64,000 bases of DNA from NCBI RefSeq assembly GCF_013522925.1, contig NZ_JAAMQU010000006.1, forward strand, positions 248,001 through 312,000, written 5' to 3'. Numbering within the stretch: position 1 is the stretch's first letter; every line of letters starts with the position of its first letter. The DNA is from Pseudomonas japonica (GTDB lineage: Bacteria; Pseudomonadota; Gammaproteobacteria; Pseudomonadales; Pseudomonadaceae). The translations under genes were made by a program, and so were the position numbers. Below are positions 1-11,345 of this stretch, piece by piece. The notes below the pieces were generated by a model. The model saw only the letters and a list, made by a program, of their open reading frames with translations, made no database searches and was not told the origin of the DNA.

Positions 1-247
1 GGATTATCTGGAGCTGTGCGAGCGGTACGATGATTGGGTACTGATCGACCTACCCTGCCTGGCGGAGTGTTCCATCGCAGTGCAGCAGCGCTTTATCAAC
101 CTGGTCGACGTGCTGTACGACCGCGACAAGCAGTTGACCGTCACCAGCCAGTTCCCCTTGACTGAGGCCTTGGAGGCCTCGGCCATTGACCTGATGCGCA
201 GCCAGAGCCGCCTTGGCCAGCTCGGCCGTTCGCAGGCACCCGCATGA
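1..247 (+). CDS. zapE: ZapE/AFG1-like ATPase, C-terminal fragment
   Basis: This is the last 81 codons of a gene that starts before the window; the reading frame begins at base 2 and ends with TGA at 245-247. The visible part (DYLELCERYDDWVLIDLP, then QQRFINLVDVLYDR and SRLGQL near the end) resembles the C-terminal region of AFG1/ZapE P-loop ATPases, where a phrase like RFI-LVDVLYDR is conserved. ZapE is a cytoplasmic ATPase linked to Z-ring constriction. The Walker motifs lie outside the window, so the call rests on the tail alone. The stop overlaps the start of the LRR kinase gene (ATGA), so the two genes are probably translationally coupled. Confidence 0.6.
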   Translation, partial: DYLELCERYDDWVLIDLPCLAECSIAVQQRFINLVDVLYDRDKQLTVTSQFPLTEALEASAIDLMRSQSRLGQLGRSQAPA

Positions 248-1512
248 ATACGCTGGAGCGGTTGCGAGACGGGCAACTGGCGGGTGCAACCCGGCTGGAC
301 CTTAACTTGGGTTTGAAGGAAGTCCCTGACGAAGTTTTCGATCTGGCCGACACCCTTGAGGTGCTCAACCTGAGCGGCAACCGGCTGACGACGCTTCCGG
401 CGGAACTGGGGCGGCTGAAGCGCCTCAAGGTGATCTTCTGCTCCAACAACCCCTTTGAAACCCTGCCCGACGTATTGGGCGAATGCCCGGCGCTGCAAAT
501 GATCGGCTTCAAGGCGTGCCAGATAAGCCAGGTGCCGGCGCAATCGCTGCCACCTGCCTTGCGCTGGCTGATCCTTACGGATAACCGTATCGACCATCTT
601 CCTGATACGTTCGATGGTTTCCCGCGCCTGCGCAAATTGATGCTCGCCGGTAATCGCTTGCGTGCCCTGCCCGAGAGCCTGGCTCAAAACGCTGAGCTGG
701 AACTGCTGCGCATTGCCTGCAACGGGTTGGAGCGATTGCCGCCCTGGCTGCTTGACCTGCCTCGCCTCGCCTGGTTGGCCTACGCAGGCAACCCGCTATG
801 CCCGGCCCGCCCATCGCCCCCTGTAGAAGCACTGCAGTGGCAGGCCTTGAGCGTGGGCCGCAAACTCGGCGAAGGCGCTTCTGGCACGGTATATCAGGCG
901 AACCTGCCCACCGGCGAGGCTGTCGCCGTCAAGTGCTTCAAGGCGCACCGTACCAGCGATGGCGCCCCGGAGGATGAAATAGCAGCCTGCCTGCACGCGG
1001 GCAGCCACCCGAGCCTGGTGCCTCAGCGCGGCCAGCTAGAGGGCCACCCCGAGGGTCTGCCGGGGATGGTCATGGAATTGATCGACCCGGCCTATCGAAT
1101 CCTTGCCGGGCCGCCGAGTTTCGAGAGCTGTACCCGGGATGTCTATGCGCCTACGCTGTCGTTCGAAACGGCGGCCGCCCATCGAATGCTCAGCGGGCTT
1201 GCCAGCGCCACCCGGCATCTGCATGAGCGCGGCGTGATGCACGGCGACCTCTATGGCCACAACGTGTTGTACCGCGACGACGGCCATGCGCTGCTTGGCG
1301 ACTTCGGCGCCGCCAGCCGCTATCGCCCTGAAGACAAGGCGCTAGCGAGCAAGCTGGAGGCTATCGAGGTACGGGCATTCGGGATTTTGCTGGAGGAAGT
1401 GGCGGGCCGCTGCAGGGCGGCACCGCCAGGCTGGAAAGCCCTGAGCGATACCTGCCAGCAACCCGACCCCGGCGCCCGGCCGTGCTTCCGGGACGTGGAA
1501 GCGACGTTGTAG
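244..1512 (+). CDS. Leucine-rich-repeat protein kinase (eukaryotic-like Ser/Thr kinase)
   Basis: A 422-residue two-part protein. Residues about 15-185 hold six or seven leucine-rich repeats (for example LEVLNLSGNRLTTLP, LRKLMLAGNRLRALP). Residues about 203-422 form a compact protein kinase: glycine loop GEGASGTVY at 209-217, the ATP-anchoring Lys at 230 in VAVKCF, a catalytic loop HGDLYGHN at 333-340 (HGD in place of HRD, with Asp335 and Asn340 kept) and DFG at 353-355. All core catalytic residues are therefore present. There is no signal peptide or membrane segment, so it should be cytoplasmic. The start ATG at 244 overlaps the upstream ATPase stop. LRR-kinase fusions are known in Pseudomonas, but substrates are not established. 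Lineage-typical GC content gives no sign of recent transfer. Confidence 0.85.
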   Translation: MNTLERLRDGQLAGATRLDLNLGLKEVPDEVFDLADTLEVLNLSGNRLTTLPAELGRLKRLKVIFCSNNPFETLPDVLGECPALQMIGFKACQISQVPAQSLPPALRWLILTDNRIDHLPDTFDGFPRLRKLMLAGNRLRALPESLAQNAELELLRIACNGLERLPPWLLDLPRLAWLAYAGNPLCPARPSPPVEALQWQALSVGRKLGEGASGTVYQANLPTGEAVAVKCFKAHRTSDGAPEDEIAACLHAGSHPSLVPQRGQLEGHPEGLPGMVMELIDPAYRILAGPPSFESCTRDVYAPTLSFETAAAHRMLSGLASATRHLHERGVMHGDLYGHNVLYRDDGHALLGDFGAASRYRPEDKALASKLEAIEVRAFGILLEEVAGRCRAAPPGWKALSDTCQQPDPGARPCFRDVEATL

Positions 1513-1539
1513 CGGGTTGCCACGCTATGCCTGTGAATT

Positions 1540-1585
1540 CCCGGGGTTCCCCCGGTCCCACAAGGTTTGCACCGGGCGGGGAGCC
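1540..1585. repeat. Dispersed CCCGGTCCCACA-type repeat, copy 1
   Basis: A GC-rich imperfect dyad in the 76-base gap between the convergent LRR-kinase and yebC genes. Its left half (CCCGGGGTTCCCCCGGTCCC, 1540-1559) closely matches the left half of a second copy at 26284-26307; both are followed by ACA and then a G/C-rich right arm containing CCGGGCGG. Position between convergent stops suggests a bidirectional terminator or REP-like role. Confidence 0.5.
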
Positions 1586-1588
1586 GTC

Positions 1589-2293
1589 TCAGCCGCCTAA
1601 CCCAACGTACACGTTCTGTACGTCGTCATGCCCGTCGATGGCATCGAGGAAAGCTTCCACTTCTGCCAGCTCGGCGTCGTCGGTGAGGGCGACCGGGTTT
1701 TTGGCCACATAGCCGATCTTGGCTGACAGCACGGTAAAGCCATGCTCGGGCAGGGCTTTCTGCACCGCATCCACGTCGGTGGTTTCGGTCAGGAACAGCG
1801 TAGCGCCCTCCTCGGCCGGCTCGAAATCCTGCGCCCCGGCTTCGATCGCAGCCAGCTCAGGGTCGGCGTCGGCAGTGGCGGGCGCTGCTTCGATCATGCC
1901 GCAATGATTGAAATCCCACGACACCGAGCCCTCGGCACCGAGCTGGCCCTTGCGGAACAGCACGCGAATCTCCGCTACGGTACGGTTCACGTTGTCGGTC
2001 AGGCACTCCACGATTACCGGTACCCGGTGCGGCGCGAAGCCTTCATATTTCACAAGGGTGTACTGCACCGCATCGCCGCTCAGGCCAGCACCTTTGTTGA
2101 TTGCACGCTCCAGGGTGTCCCGCGGCATGGAGGCTTTCTTGGCCTGTTCCACCGCCAGGCGCAGGCGGGGGTTCATGTCCGGGTCGGCACCGGAGCGCGC
2201 GGCAATTTGAAGTTCCTTGGCCAGCTTGCCGAAAATCCGCCCCTTGGCGTTGGCCGCTGCCTCTCTATGTTTAGCTTTCCACTGTGCGCCCAT
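1589..2293 (-). CDS. YebC/PmpR family regulatory protein (TACO1 family)
   Basis: A 234-residue protein of the YebC/TACO1 family, recognised by the N-terminal [18 protein letters not shown], the segment [19 protein letters not shown] and ERAINKGAG. Members were described as DNA-binding regulators (PmpR); more recent work on the family points to ribosome-associated help with difficult peptide sequences. Glu-rich central domain and C-terminal VQNVYVGL end are as expected. The frame is open 29 codons further upstream, but that extension is Pro-rich and does not resemble the family, so I use the ATG at 2293. The MGAQWK start resembles the YeeN-type paralogue more than the YebC encoded beside ruvC. 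Confidence 0.88.
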   Translation of the reverse strand: MGAQWKAKHREAAANAKGRIFGKLAKELQIAARSGADPDMNPRLRLAVEQAKKASMPRDTLERAINKGAGLSGDAVQYTLVKYEGFAPHRVPVIVECLTDNVNRTVAEIRVLFRKGQLGAEGSVSWDFNHCGMIEAAPATADADPELAAIEAGAQDFEPAEEGATLFLTETTDVDAVQKALPEHGFTVLSAKIGYVAKNPVALTDDAELAEVEAFLDAIDGHDDVQNVYVGLGG

Positions 2294-2357
2294 GGCTATT
2301 CTCTTTTTTTCGCTTGCTTCGTACGTCGGCCCAGCGGGCCGGCGAGGTGGCGGCCAG

Positions 2358-2387
2358 TTTATACGATTGCCGGGCCCCAAAAAACAA
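2358..2387 (-). promoter_or_regulatory. Candidate yebC promoter inside the sucD terminator
   Basis: Minus-strand -10 TATAAA (2363-2358) with TTGTTT (2387-2382) 18 bases upstream as a poor -35. The -35 lies in the T-run of the sucD terminator. Moderate match only. Confidence 0.35.
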
Positions 2388-2407
2388 AGGCCACCCGAAG
2401 GTGGCCT
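2379..2407 (-). terminator. Rho-independent terminator of the sdh-suc operon
   Basis: Read on the minus strand: an 8-bp perfect stem AGGCCACC / GGTGGCCT with a TTCG tetraloop, followed by TTGTTTTTT. It lies 27 bases past the sucD stop codon and fits a strong intrinsic terminator. Confidence 0.9.
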
Positions 2408-2433
2408 CTGCTTGCAGCGGTTGCGGGGGTGAA

Positions 2434-3314
2434 TTACTTCACAGCCCAGCCAGTCAGCTCGGCCAGGGCCTTGCCGATGTCCGCCAGGGAACGAACGGTC
2501 TTCACGCCAGCGTCTTGCAGGGCAGCGAATTTCTCGTCAGCCGTGCCTTTACCGCCAGAGATGATTGCGCCCGCGTGGCCCATGCGCTTGCCGGGTGGCG
2601 CGGTCACGCCAGCGATGTAGGACACCACTGGTTTGGTGACGTTTGCCTTGATGTAGGCAGCGGCTTCTTCTTCAGCCGAACCGCCGATCTCGCCGATCAT
2701 CACGATCGCTTCGGTCTTCGGGTCTTCCTGGAACAGCTTCAGAATGTCGATGAAGGTCGAACCCGGGATCGGGTCGCCGCCGATGCCCACGCAAGTGGAC
2801 TGGCCGAAGCCGGCGTCGGTGGTCTGCTTCACAGCTTCGTAAGTCAGGGTGCCGGAGCGCGAAACGATACCGACCTTGCCTGGCAGGTGAATGTGACCGG
2901 GCATGATGCCGATCTTGCATTCGCCGGGGGTGATCACGCCTGGGCAGTTAGGGCCGATCAGGCGTACGCCCAATTCGTCGCACTTGACCTTGGCGTCCAG
3001 CATGTCGAGGGTAGGAATACCTTCGGTGATGCAGACGATCAGCTTGATACCGCCGAAGGCCGCTTCAAGGATCGAGTCCTTGCAGAACGGAGCCGGTACG
3101 TAGATGACCGAGGCTTCGGCGCCGGTGGCTTCTACCGCTTCCTTGACCGTGTTGAACACGGGCAGGTTCAGGTGGGTAGTGCCGCCCTTGCCGGGGGTCA
3201 CGCCGCCAACCATCTTGGTGCCGTAGGCGATGGCTTGTTCGGAGTGGAAAGTACCCTGAGAGCCGGTGAAGCCCTGGCAGATGACTTTGGTGTCTTTATT
3301 GATCAGGACGCTCA

Positions 3315-3315
<1 letters not shown>
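2434..3315 (-). CDS. sucD: Succinate-CoA ligase (ADP-forming) subunit alpha
   Basis: A 293-residue alpha subunit of succinyl-CoA synthetase, which with SucC converts succinyl-CoA, ADP (or GDP) and phosphate to succinate, CoA and ATP in the TCA cycle. The start [18 protein letters not shown], the CoA-binding Rossmann half and the [17 protein letters not shown] segment near the C-terminus are typical; the phosphohistidine should be in this GHAGAI stretch. Length matches the family (about 290). The ATG overlaps the sucC stop by one base (TAATG) and has a GGAGGG ribosome site, so it is translationally coupled to sucC. It is the last gene before the terminator at 2379-2407. Confidence 0.97.
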
Positions 3316-4481
<1,166 letters not shown>

Positions 4482-4572
4482 GCTTATTACCGTCTTCGTT
4501 AGGTACTGCGCTCTCGGCGCTGCGCTCCGGGGAGTGCCGCGCCACCTGTGACTGCTATCCGCGGCCAGGCCG

Positions 4573-4602
4573 TGGAAGCGGACGGGAATTGCGTCCGTTC
4601 CA
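4573..4602 (-). promoter_or_regulatory. Intercistronic stem-loop between lpdG and sucC
   Basis: An 11-bp stem with one bulged base: TGGAA + CGGACG (4573-4584) against CGTCCG + TTCCA (4592-4602), 7-base loop. It lies in the 211-base non-coding gap; no T-run follows, so RNA processing or stability seems likelier than termination. Nothing else recognised in this gap. Confidence 0.5.
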
Positions 4603-4692
4603 GGCCACGACAGCGGGATCGAGTCCGGCATGCGTTCCGCGGCAAGCCCTGTTCAGGGCCAACGACGGGCGGCACGCCGTGGTTTCTTGTTG

Positions 4693-6138
<1,446 letters not shown>

Positions 6139-6163
6139 TTAGAGCCACAAGCCTTGAACCACA

Positions 6164-6259
6164 AGCTACAAGCTAAAAGCCACAAGTCAAAGCAGGTAGA
6201 CCGCACGACCACGCCGGTTGCACCACTACTATCCAACTTGCCGCTTGCAGCTTGCAGCT
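6164..6259 (-). repeat. Imperfect 24-base inverted repeat between sucB and lpdG
   Basis: Left arm 6164-6187 and right arm 6236-6259 pair over 24 positions with 5 differences. Three of these become G-U pairs in the minus-strand transcript. Both arms are built from short ACAAGCT / GCTTGCA units. The loop is 48 bases. A stable hairpin in the sucB-lpdG mRNA is the simplest reading; it may also be a dispersed Pseudomonas repeat. Confidence 0.55.
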
Positions 6260-6282
6260 CGAAGCCGCAGCCGAGGCTGCGA

Positions 6283-7515
6283 TTAGATGTCGAGCAGAAG
6301 ACGAGCCGGATCTTCCAGCAGGTTCTTGATGGTGACCAGGAAGGTTACCGCTTCCTTGCCATCGATCAAGCGGTGATCGTACGACAGTGCCAGATACATC
6401 ATCGGGCGGATCACTACCTGGCCATTGATGGCCATCGGGCGCTGGATGATGTTGTGCATACCCAGGATCGCCGCCTGCGGCGGGTTCACGATCGGGGTGG
6501 ACATCATCGAACCGAAGGTGCCGCCGTTGGTGATGGTGAAGGTACCACCGGTCATCTCTTCAATGGACAACTTGCCGTCGCGTGCCTTCTTGCCGAAGGT
6601 GGCGATGCCGTTCTCGATTTCCGCCAGGCTCATCTGCTCGGCATTACGCAGTACAGGTACCACCAGGCCGCGATCGCTGGACACAGCCACGCCTACGTCA
6701 GCGTAGCCGTGGTAAACGATGTCGGAACCGTCGATGGACGCGTTCACCGCCGGGAAACGCTTCAGCGCCTCGGTGGCAGCCTTCACGAAGAAGGACATGA
6801 AGCCCAGGCGTACGCCATTGTGGGACTTCTCGAACAGGTCCTTGTACTTCGAGCGCAGTGCCATGACTTCGGTCATGTCCACTTCGTTGAAGGTGGTCAG
6901 CATGGCCATGTTGGACTGTGCTTCGACCAGACGCTCGGCGACCTTGGCACGCAGGCGGGTCATCGGCACGCGCTTCTCGACGCGATCGCCCGCAGCGGTA
7001 ACCGGAGCGGCGGCAGCGGCAGGCTTGGCGGCAGGTGCCTGAGCCGGAGCGTTTTTCTTCGCTTCGACCGCGGCTACCACGTCTTCCTTGGTGATGCGAC
7101 CGTCTTTACCGGTGCCCTTGATGCTGTTCAGCGCAATGCCGTTCTCTTCGGCCAGCTTGCGAGCGGCCGGGCCGCCCATGGCGTCCTCGTCGGCGCTGGC
7201 AGGTTCAGCGGCAGCGGCAGCCACGGTAGCGGCAGCCGAGGCACCGGCAGGCGCGGCAGCAGGAGCAGCGGCAGCACCGCCAGCTTCGATCGAGCCCAGC
7301 AGCTCGTCGGAGAGCACGGTGTCGCCTTCGTTCTTGACGATAGCGCCCAATACGCCATCAGCGGTGGCGAGAACTTCCAGCACGACCTTGTCGGTTTCGA
7401 TGTCGACGATCAGTTCGTCACGCTTGACGGCTTCGCCCGGCTTTTTGTGCCAGGTGGCAACGGTACCGTCGGCAACCGATTCCGGGAAAGTGGGGGCTTT
7501 GATCTCGATAGCCAT
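6283..7515 (-). CDS. sucB: Dihydrolipoyl succinyltransferase (E2 of 2-oxoglutarate dehydrogenase)
   Basis: A 410-residue E2 subunit that transfers succinyl from lipoate to CoA. Domains in order: one lipoyl domain with Lys43 in [10 protein letters not shown]; an Ala/Pro-rich linker at about 80-115; a peripheral subunit-binding domain ([14 protein letters not shown]); a second Ala-rich linker; and the catalytic domain ending in [13 protein letters not shown], with His381 and Asp385 as the active-site pair. ATG at 7515 has AAGGA upstream and follows the sucA stop by 23 bases. Length fits the family. Confidence 0.97.
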   Translation of the reverse strand: MAIEIKAPTFPESVADGTVATWHKKPGEAVKRDELIVDIETDKVVLEVLATADGVLGAIVKNEGDTVLSDELLGSIEAGGAAAAPAAAPAGASAAATVAAAAAEPASADEDAMGGPAARKLAEENGIALNSIKGTGKDGRITKEDVVAAVEAKKNAPAQAPAAKPAAAAAPVTAAGDRVEKRVPMTRLRAKVAERLVEAQSNMAMLTTFNEVDMTEVMALRSKYKDLFEKSHNGVRLGFMSFFVKAATEALKRFPAVNASIDGSDIVYHGYADVGVAVSSDRGLVVPVLRNAEQMSLAEIENGIATFGKKARDGKLSIEEMTGGTFTITNGGTFGSMMSTPIVNPPQAAILGMHNIIQRPMAINGQVVIRPMMYLALSYDHRLIDGKEAVTFLVTIKNLLEDPARLLLDI

Positions 7516-7538
7516 TATCAGTAGTTCCTTAATTCGGT

Positions 7539-10385
7539 TCAGTGCGCGTTGGCGTTGACAGTGAAAGCGTCATGGAGCAGTTTTTCCTGCTGCTCGGCGT
7601 GCATCGAAGCGTAACCGACGGCAGGTGCGGCCGAAGCCTCGCGGCCGGCGTATTCCACCGTCAGCGACCTGTTATGGTTACCGATCACACGGCGCATGTG
7701 ATGCTGGCTGCTGTACCAGGCACCCTGGTTCATCGGCTCTTCCTGGCACCACACTACGGTCTGCAGGTTGGTGTACGGCGCGAGGATCTCGGCCAGATCG
7801 TTGTCCGGGAACGGATACAGCTGCTCCAGGCGCAGGATGACGGTGTCTTCGCGGCCGTCGGCACGGCGTTTTTCGAGCAGGTCGTAGTACACCTTGCCGC
7901 TGCACAGCACCAGGCGAGTCACCTTGGCCGGATCGAGGTTGTCGATCTCCGGGATGACAGTCTGGAACGAGCCTTCGGCCAGGTCTTCGAGGGTCGAGAC
8001 CGCCAGCTTGTGACGTAGCAGCGACTTGGGCGTGAGTACCACCAGCGGCTTGCGCAGCGGGCGGATCACCTGGCGGCGCAGCAAATGGTAGATCTGCGCA
8101 GGCGTGGTGGGTACGCATACCTGGATATTGTGCTCGGCGCACAGTTGCAGGTAACGCTCCAGGCGCGCCGACGAGTGCTCCGGCCCCTGCCCTTCGTAGC
8201 CGTGCGGCAGCAACATGGTCAGCCCGCACAGGCGGCCCCATTTGTGCTCGCCACTGGTGATGAACTGGTCGATCACCACCTGGGCACCGTTGGCGAAGTC
8301 ACCGAACTGCGCTTCCCAGATCACCAGCGAATTTGGCGAGGTGGTTGCATAGCCATACTCGAACGCCAGCACCGCTTCCTCGGACAGGAAGGAGTCATAG
8401 AGCTCGAAGCTTGGCTGGCCGCCGAACAGATGACGCATCGGCACATAGGTCCCGGCGTCCTTCTGGTTGTGGAGCACGGCATGACGGTGCGAGAACGTCC
8501 CGCGGCCGATGTCCTGGCCAGTCATGCGAACCGGGTGGCCTTCGAACAGCAAGGTGGCGTAGGCCATGGTTTCGGCGTAGCCCCAGTTGATCGGCAAGCC
8601 ACCGGCCTGCATCTTCTGGCGATCTTCGTAGATCTTCGCTACCTGGCGCTGAACCACGAAACCTTCCGGCACTTCCAGCAGCTTGGCGGACAGTTCTTGC
8701 AGGGTCTTGAGGTCGAAGCGGGTGTCGTGGCGCGCGGTCCAGGCGTGGCCCAGGTAAGGCCGCCAGTCCACGAACAACTCCTTGTTCGGCTCTTTGACCA
8801 GGCTTTTCACCACGTGCAGGCCGTTGTCCAGTGCGCTGCGGTATTCGTCTACCTGCGACTGGGCGATATCTGCGGTGATGGCGTTGCCCTGCACCAGGCG
8901 CTCGGCATACAGCTCACGGGTAGTGCGCTGCTTGGCGATCTGCTGATACATCAGCGGCTGGGTGCCGCTCGGTTCGTCCGCCTCGTTGTGGCCGCGACGG
9001 CGGTAGCACACCAGGTCGATCACCACGTCGCGCTTGTACTGCATGCGATAGTCGATGGCGAGCTGGGTCACGAACAGGACGGCTTCCGGATCATCGCCGT
9101 TCACGTGCAGGATCGGCGCCTGGATCATCTTGGCAACGTCGGTGCAGTACTCGGTCGAACGAGCGTCACGTGCGTTGCTGATGGTGAAGCCAACCTGGTT
9201 GTTGATCACGATGTGCACGGTGCCGCCGGTCTTGAACCCGCGGGTCTGCGACATCTGGAAGGTTTCGAGTACAACGCCCTGCCCGGCGAACGCGGCGTCG
9301 CCGTGGATGGACACGGGTACAACCTTGTCACCGGCGCTATCGTTGCGGCGATCCTGACGAGCGCGGACCGAACCCTCTACCACCGGCGAAACGATTTCCA
9401 GGTGAGACGGGTTGAACGCCAGCGCCAGGTGAACTTCACCACCGGAAGTCATCACGTTGGAGGAGAAACCCTGGTGATACTTGACGTCGCCAGAGCCCAG
9501 CTCGACCTTCTTCTTGCCTTCGAACTCGTCGAACAGATCGCGCGGGTTCTTGCCGAAGGTGTTCACCAGTACGTTCAGGCGGCCACGGTGCGCCATGCCG
9601 ATAACGATTTCCTTCGCACCGTAGGAACCGGAGCGCTGGATGATCTCGTCGAGCATGGGGATCAGGCTCTCGCCCCCTTCCAGACCGAAACGCTTGGTGC
9701 CCGGGTACTTGGTGCCCAGGTACTTCTCAAGGCCCTCGGCAGCAGTGACGCGCTCCAGCACATGGCTCTGCACTTCCGGGGAGTATACCGGACGCCCGCG
9801 CACGCTTTCGAGGCGCTGCTGGAACCAGGCGCGCTGCTCGGAATCGACGATATGGGTGAACTCGGCGCCGATGGTGCGGCAATATGTCAGCTGTAACGCT
9901 TCCTGGATCTCGCGTAGGCTCGCTTCTTCCTTGCCGATGAACAGGTCGCCGGTACGGAAGGTCGTGTCAAGATCGGCATTGGTCAAGCCGTAATGATTGA
10001 TCGACAGGTCTGCCGGAGCGGGCCGTTGCCACAAGCCCAGCGGGTCCAGCTGGGCCGCCTGGTGGCCCTGCATCCGGTACGCATGAATCATGCGCAGCAC
10101 TTCAACCTGCTTCTTCTCGTGCTCAGTGCTTACGCTCCCGGCGGAAACCGGTTGAGCGCGGCGCTGATTTTTCGCCAGCAGCACGAAATGATCACGAACG
10201 GTCGAGTGCGAAACGTCGGGGGCGGTGCTGCCTTCGGCGGGCAACTTCTGGAAGTAGGTGCGCCACTCTTCTGGCACAGCGTTAGGGTCGTGCAGGTAAA
10301 GCTCGTAGAGCTCTTCCACATAGGCAGCGTTACCACCTGAAAGGTGGGCGCTTTCCCACATGCGCTGCATCACGCTTTCTTGCAT
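7539..10385 (-). CDS. sucA: 2-oxoglutarate dehydrogenase E1 component
   Basis: A 948-residue thiamine-diphosphate E1 enzyme that decarboxylates 2-oxoglutarate and succinylates the lipoyl group of SucB. Visible signatures are the N-terminal [25 protein letters not shown], the [14 protein letters not shown] segment, the ThDP/Mg motif around [10 protein letters not shown] and the C-terminal [12 protein letters not shown]. Length is within the usual 930-950. ATG at 10385 is preceded by GAGGGTGA. The 241-base gap to sdhB is the longest in the operon and could hold an internal promoter, though I could not identify a convincing one. Confidence 0.97.
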   Translation of the reverse strand: MQESVMQRMWESAHLSGGNAAYVEELYELYLHDPNAVPEEWRTYFQKLPAEGSTAPDVSHSTVRDHFVLLAKNQRRAQPVSAGSVSTEHEKKQVEVLRMIHAYRMQGHQAAQLDPLGLWQRPAPADLSINHYGLTNADLDTTFRTGDLFIGKEEASLREIQEALQLTYCRTIGAEFTHIVDSEQRAWFQQRLESVRGRPVYSPEVQSHVLERVTAAEGLEKYLGTKYPGTKRFGLEGGESLIPMLDEIIQRSGSYGAKEIVIGMAHRGRLNVLVNTFGKNPRDLFDEFEGKKKVELGSGDVKYHQGFSSNVMTSGGEVHLALAFNPSHLEIVSPVVEGSVRARQDRRNDSAGDKVVPVSIHGDAAFAGQGVVLETFQMSQTRGFKTGGTVHIVINNQVGFTISNARDARSTEYCTDVAKMIQAPILHVNGDDPEAVLFVTQLAIDYRMQYKRDVVIDLVCYRRRGHNEADEPSGTQPLMYQQIAKQRTTRELYAERLVQGNAITADIAQSQVDEYRSALDNGLHVVKSLVKEPNKELFVDWRPYLGHAWTARHDTRFDLKTLQELSAKLLEVPEGFVVQRQVAKIYEDRQKMQAGGLPINWGYAETMAYATLLFEGHPVRMTGQDIGRGTFSHRHAVLHNQKDAGTYVPMRHLFGGQPSFELYDSFLSEEAVLAFEYGYATTSPNSLVIWEAQFGDFANGAQVVIDQFITSGEHKWGRLCGLTMLLPHGYEGQGPEHSSARLERYLQLCAEHNIQVCVPTTPAQIYHLLRRQVIRPLRKPLVVLTPKSLLRHKLAVSTLEDLAEGSFQTVIPEIDNLDPAKVTRLVLCSGKVYYDLLEKRRADGREDTVILRLEQLYPFPDNDLAEILAPYTNLQTVVWCQEEPMNQGAWYSSQHHMRRVIGNHNRSLTVEYAGREASAAPAVGYASMHAEQQEKLLHDAFTVNANAH

Positions 10386-10490
10386 GCTTGGTCACCCTCG
10401 GTTAGGGGCCACCACCGGCGCGAACCACGGTGTGCCTGAACAAGTCCGGTGCAGCGACTCGAACACAGCCACCAAGGGTTACGCAGATAG

Positions 10491-10508
10491 TCCGGGTACC
10501 AGCCCGGA
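10491..10508 (-). promoter_or_regulatory. Small stem-loop in the sdhB-sucA gap
   Basis: Perfect 6-bp stem TCCGGG / CCCGGA with a 6-base loop in the 241-base non-coding gap upstream of sucA. No T-run follows. Function unknown. Confidence 0.35.
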
Positions 10509-10626
10509 TGCCCCTGCTGGTCTCATTTCGTCAAATAAAAGCGTCAGCCGTGAGGCGTCTGCTCAAGTTGTCGCCGTAGCCGAGCTGGCGGGCCCGACCA
10601 CGGCGTGTTTCTGTGCTGCGGGTAGA

Positions 10627-11331
10627 TCAGATGCCGCTTTGCAGCAACATGTTACGCACGTGACCGATGGCTTTCGTAGGGTTCAGACCCTTCGGGCACA
10701 CGTTCACGCAGTTCATGATGCCGCGGCAGCGGAACACGCTGAAGGGATCGTCCATTGCGGCCAGACGCTCTTCGGTGCGCGTATCGCGGCTGTCCGCGAG
10801 GAATCGGTAAGCCTGAAGCAGCGCGGCCGGGCCCAGGAACTTGTCCGGGTTCCACCAGAACGACGGGCAGGACGTGGAGCAGCAAGCGCACAGAATGCAC
10901 TCGTACAGGCCGTCCAGCTTCTCGCGGTCTTCGGGCGACTGAAGCCGCTCGATGGCCGGTGCCGGGGTGTCATTCTGCAGGTACGGCTTAACTTTTTCGT
11001 ACTGCTTGTAGAAGATGCTCATATCGACGACCAGGTCACGAATGACCGGCAGCCCAGGCAGCGGGCGCAATACCAGCTTGTTGCCCTTCACCACGGCAGA
11101 CAGCGGCGTGATGCACGCCAGGCCGTTCTTGCCGTTGATGTTCATGCCGTCGGAGCCGCAAACACCCTCGCGGCAGGAACGACGGTACGAGAAGCCCTCG
11201 TCCTGTTCCTTGATGAGCGCGAGTACGTCCAGAACCATCAGGTCCTTGCCGCCGGTATCGACCTGGAAGTCGACCATCTTCGGTGCGGCGTCCTGGTCCG
11301 GGTTGTAACGATAAACACTGACTTGCAACAT
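10627..11331 (-). CDS. sdhB: Succinate dehydrogenase iron-sulfur subunit
   Basis: A 234-residue electron-transfer subunit of respiratory complex II. The N-terminal ferredoxin domain holds the [2Fe-2S] ligands (SCREGVCGSDG, then GLAC); the C-terminal domain holds CILCACCSTSCPSFW and CRGIMNCVNVCPKG for the [4Fe-4S] and [3Fe-4S] clusters. An in-frame ATG lies 12 bases further upstream at 11343, but the AAGGGTG ribosome site is correctly spaced only for 11331, which also gives the family-typical MLQVSVYRYNPD start. It follows sdhA by 14 bases. Confidence 0.97.
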   Translation of the reverse strand: MLQVSVYRYNPDQDAAPKMVDFQVDTGGKDLMVLDVLALIKEQDEGFSYRRSCREGVCGSDGMNINGKNGLACITPLSAVVKGNKLVLRPLPGLPVIRDLVVDMSIFYKQYEKVKPYLQNDTPAPAIERLQSPEDREKLDGLYECILCACCSTSCPSFWWNPDKFLGPAALLQAYRFLADSRDTRTEERLAAMDDPFSVFRCRGIMNCVNVCPKGLNPTKAIGHVRNMLLQSGI

Positions 11332-11345
11332 AGCGGTCATCACCC

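Noticed and set aside
2294..2380. 29-codon N-terminal extension of YebC
   Set aside because: Overlaps the terminator and candidate promoter; lacks family similarity.
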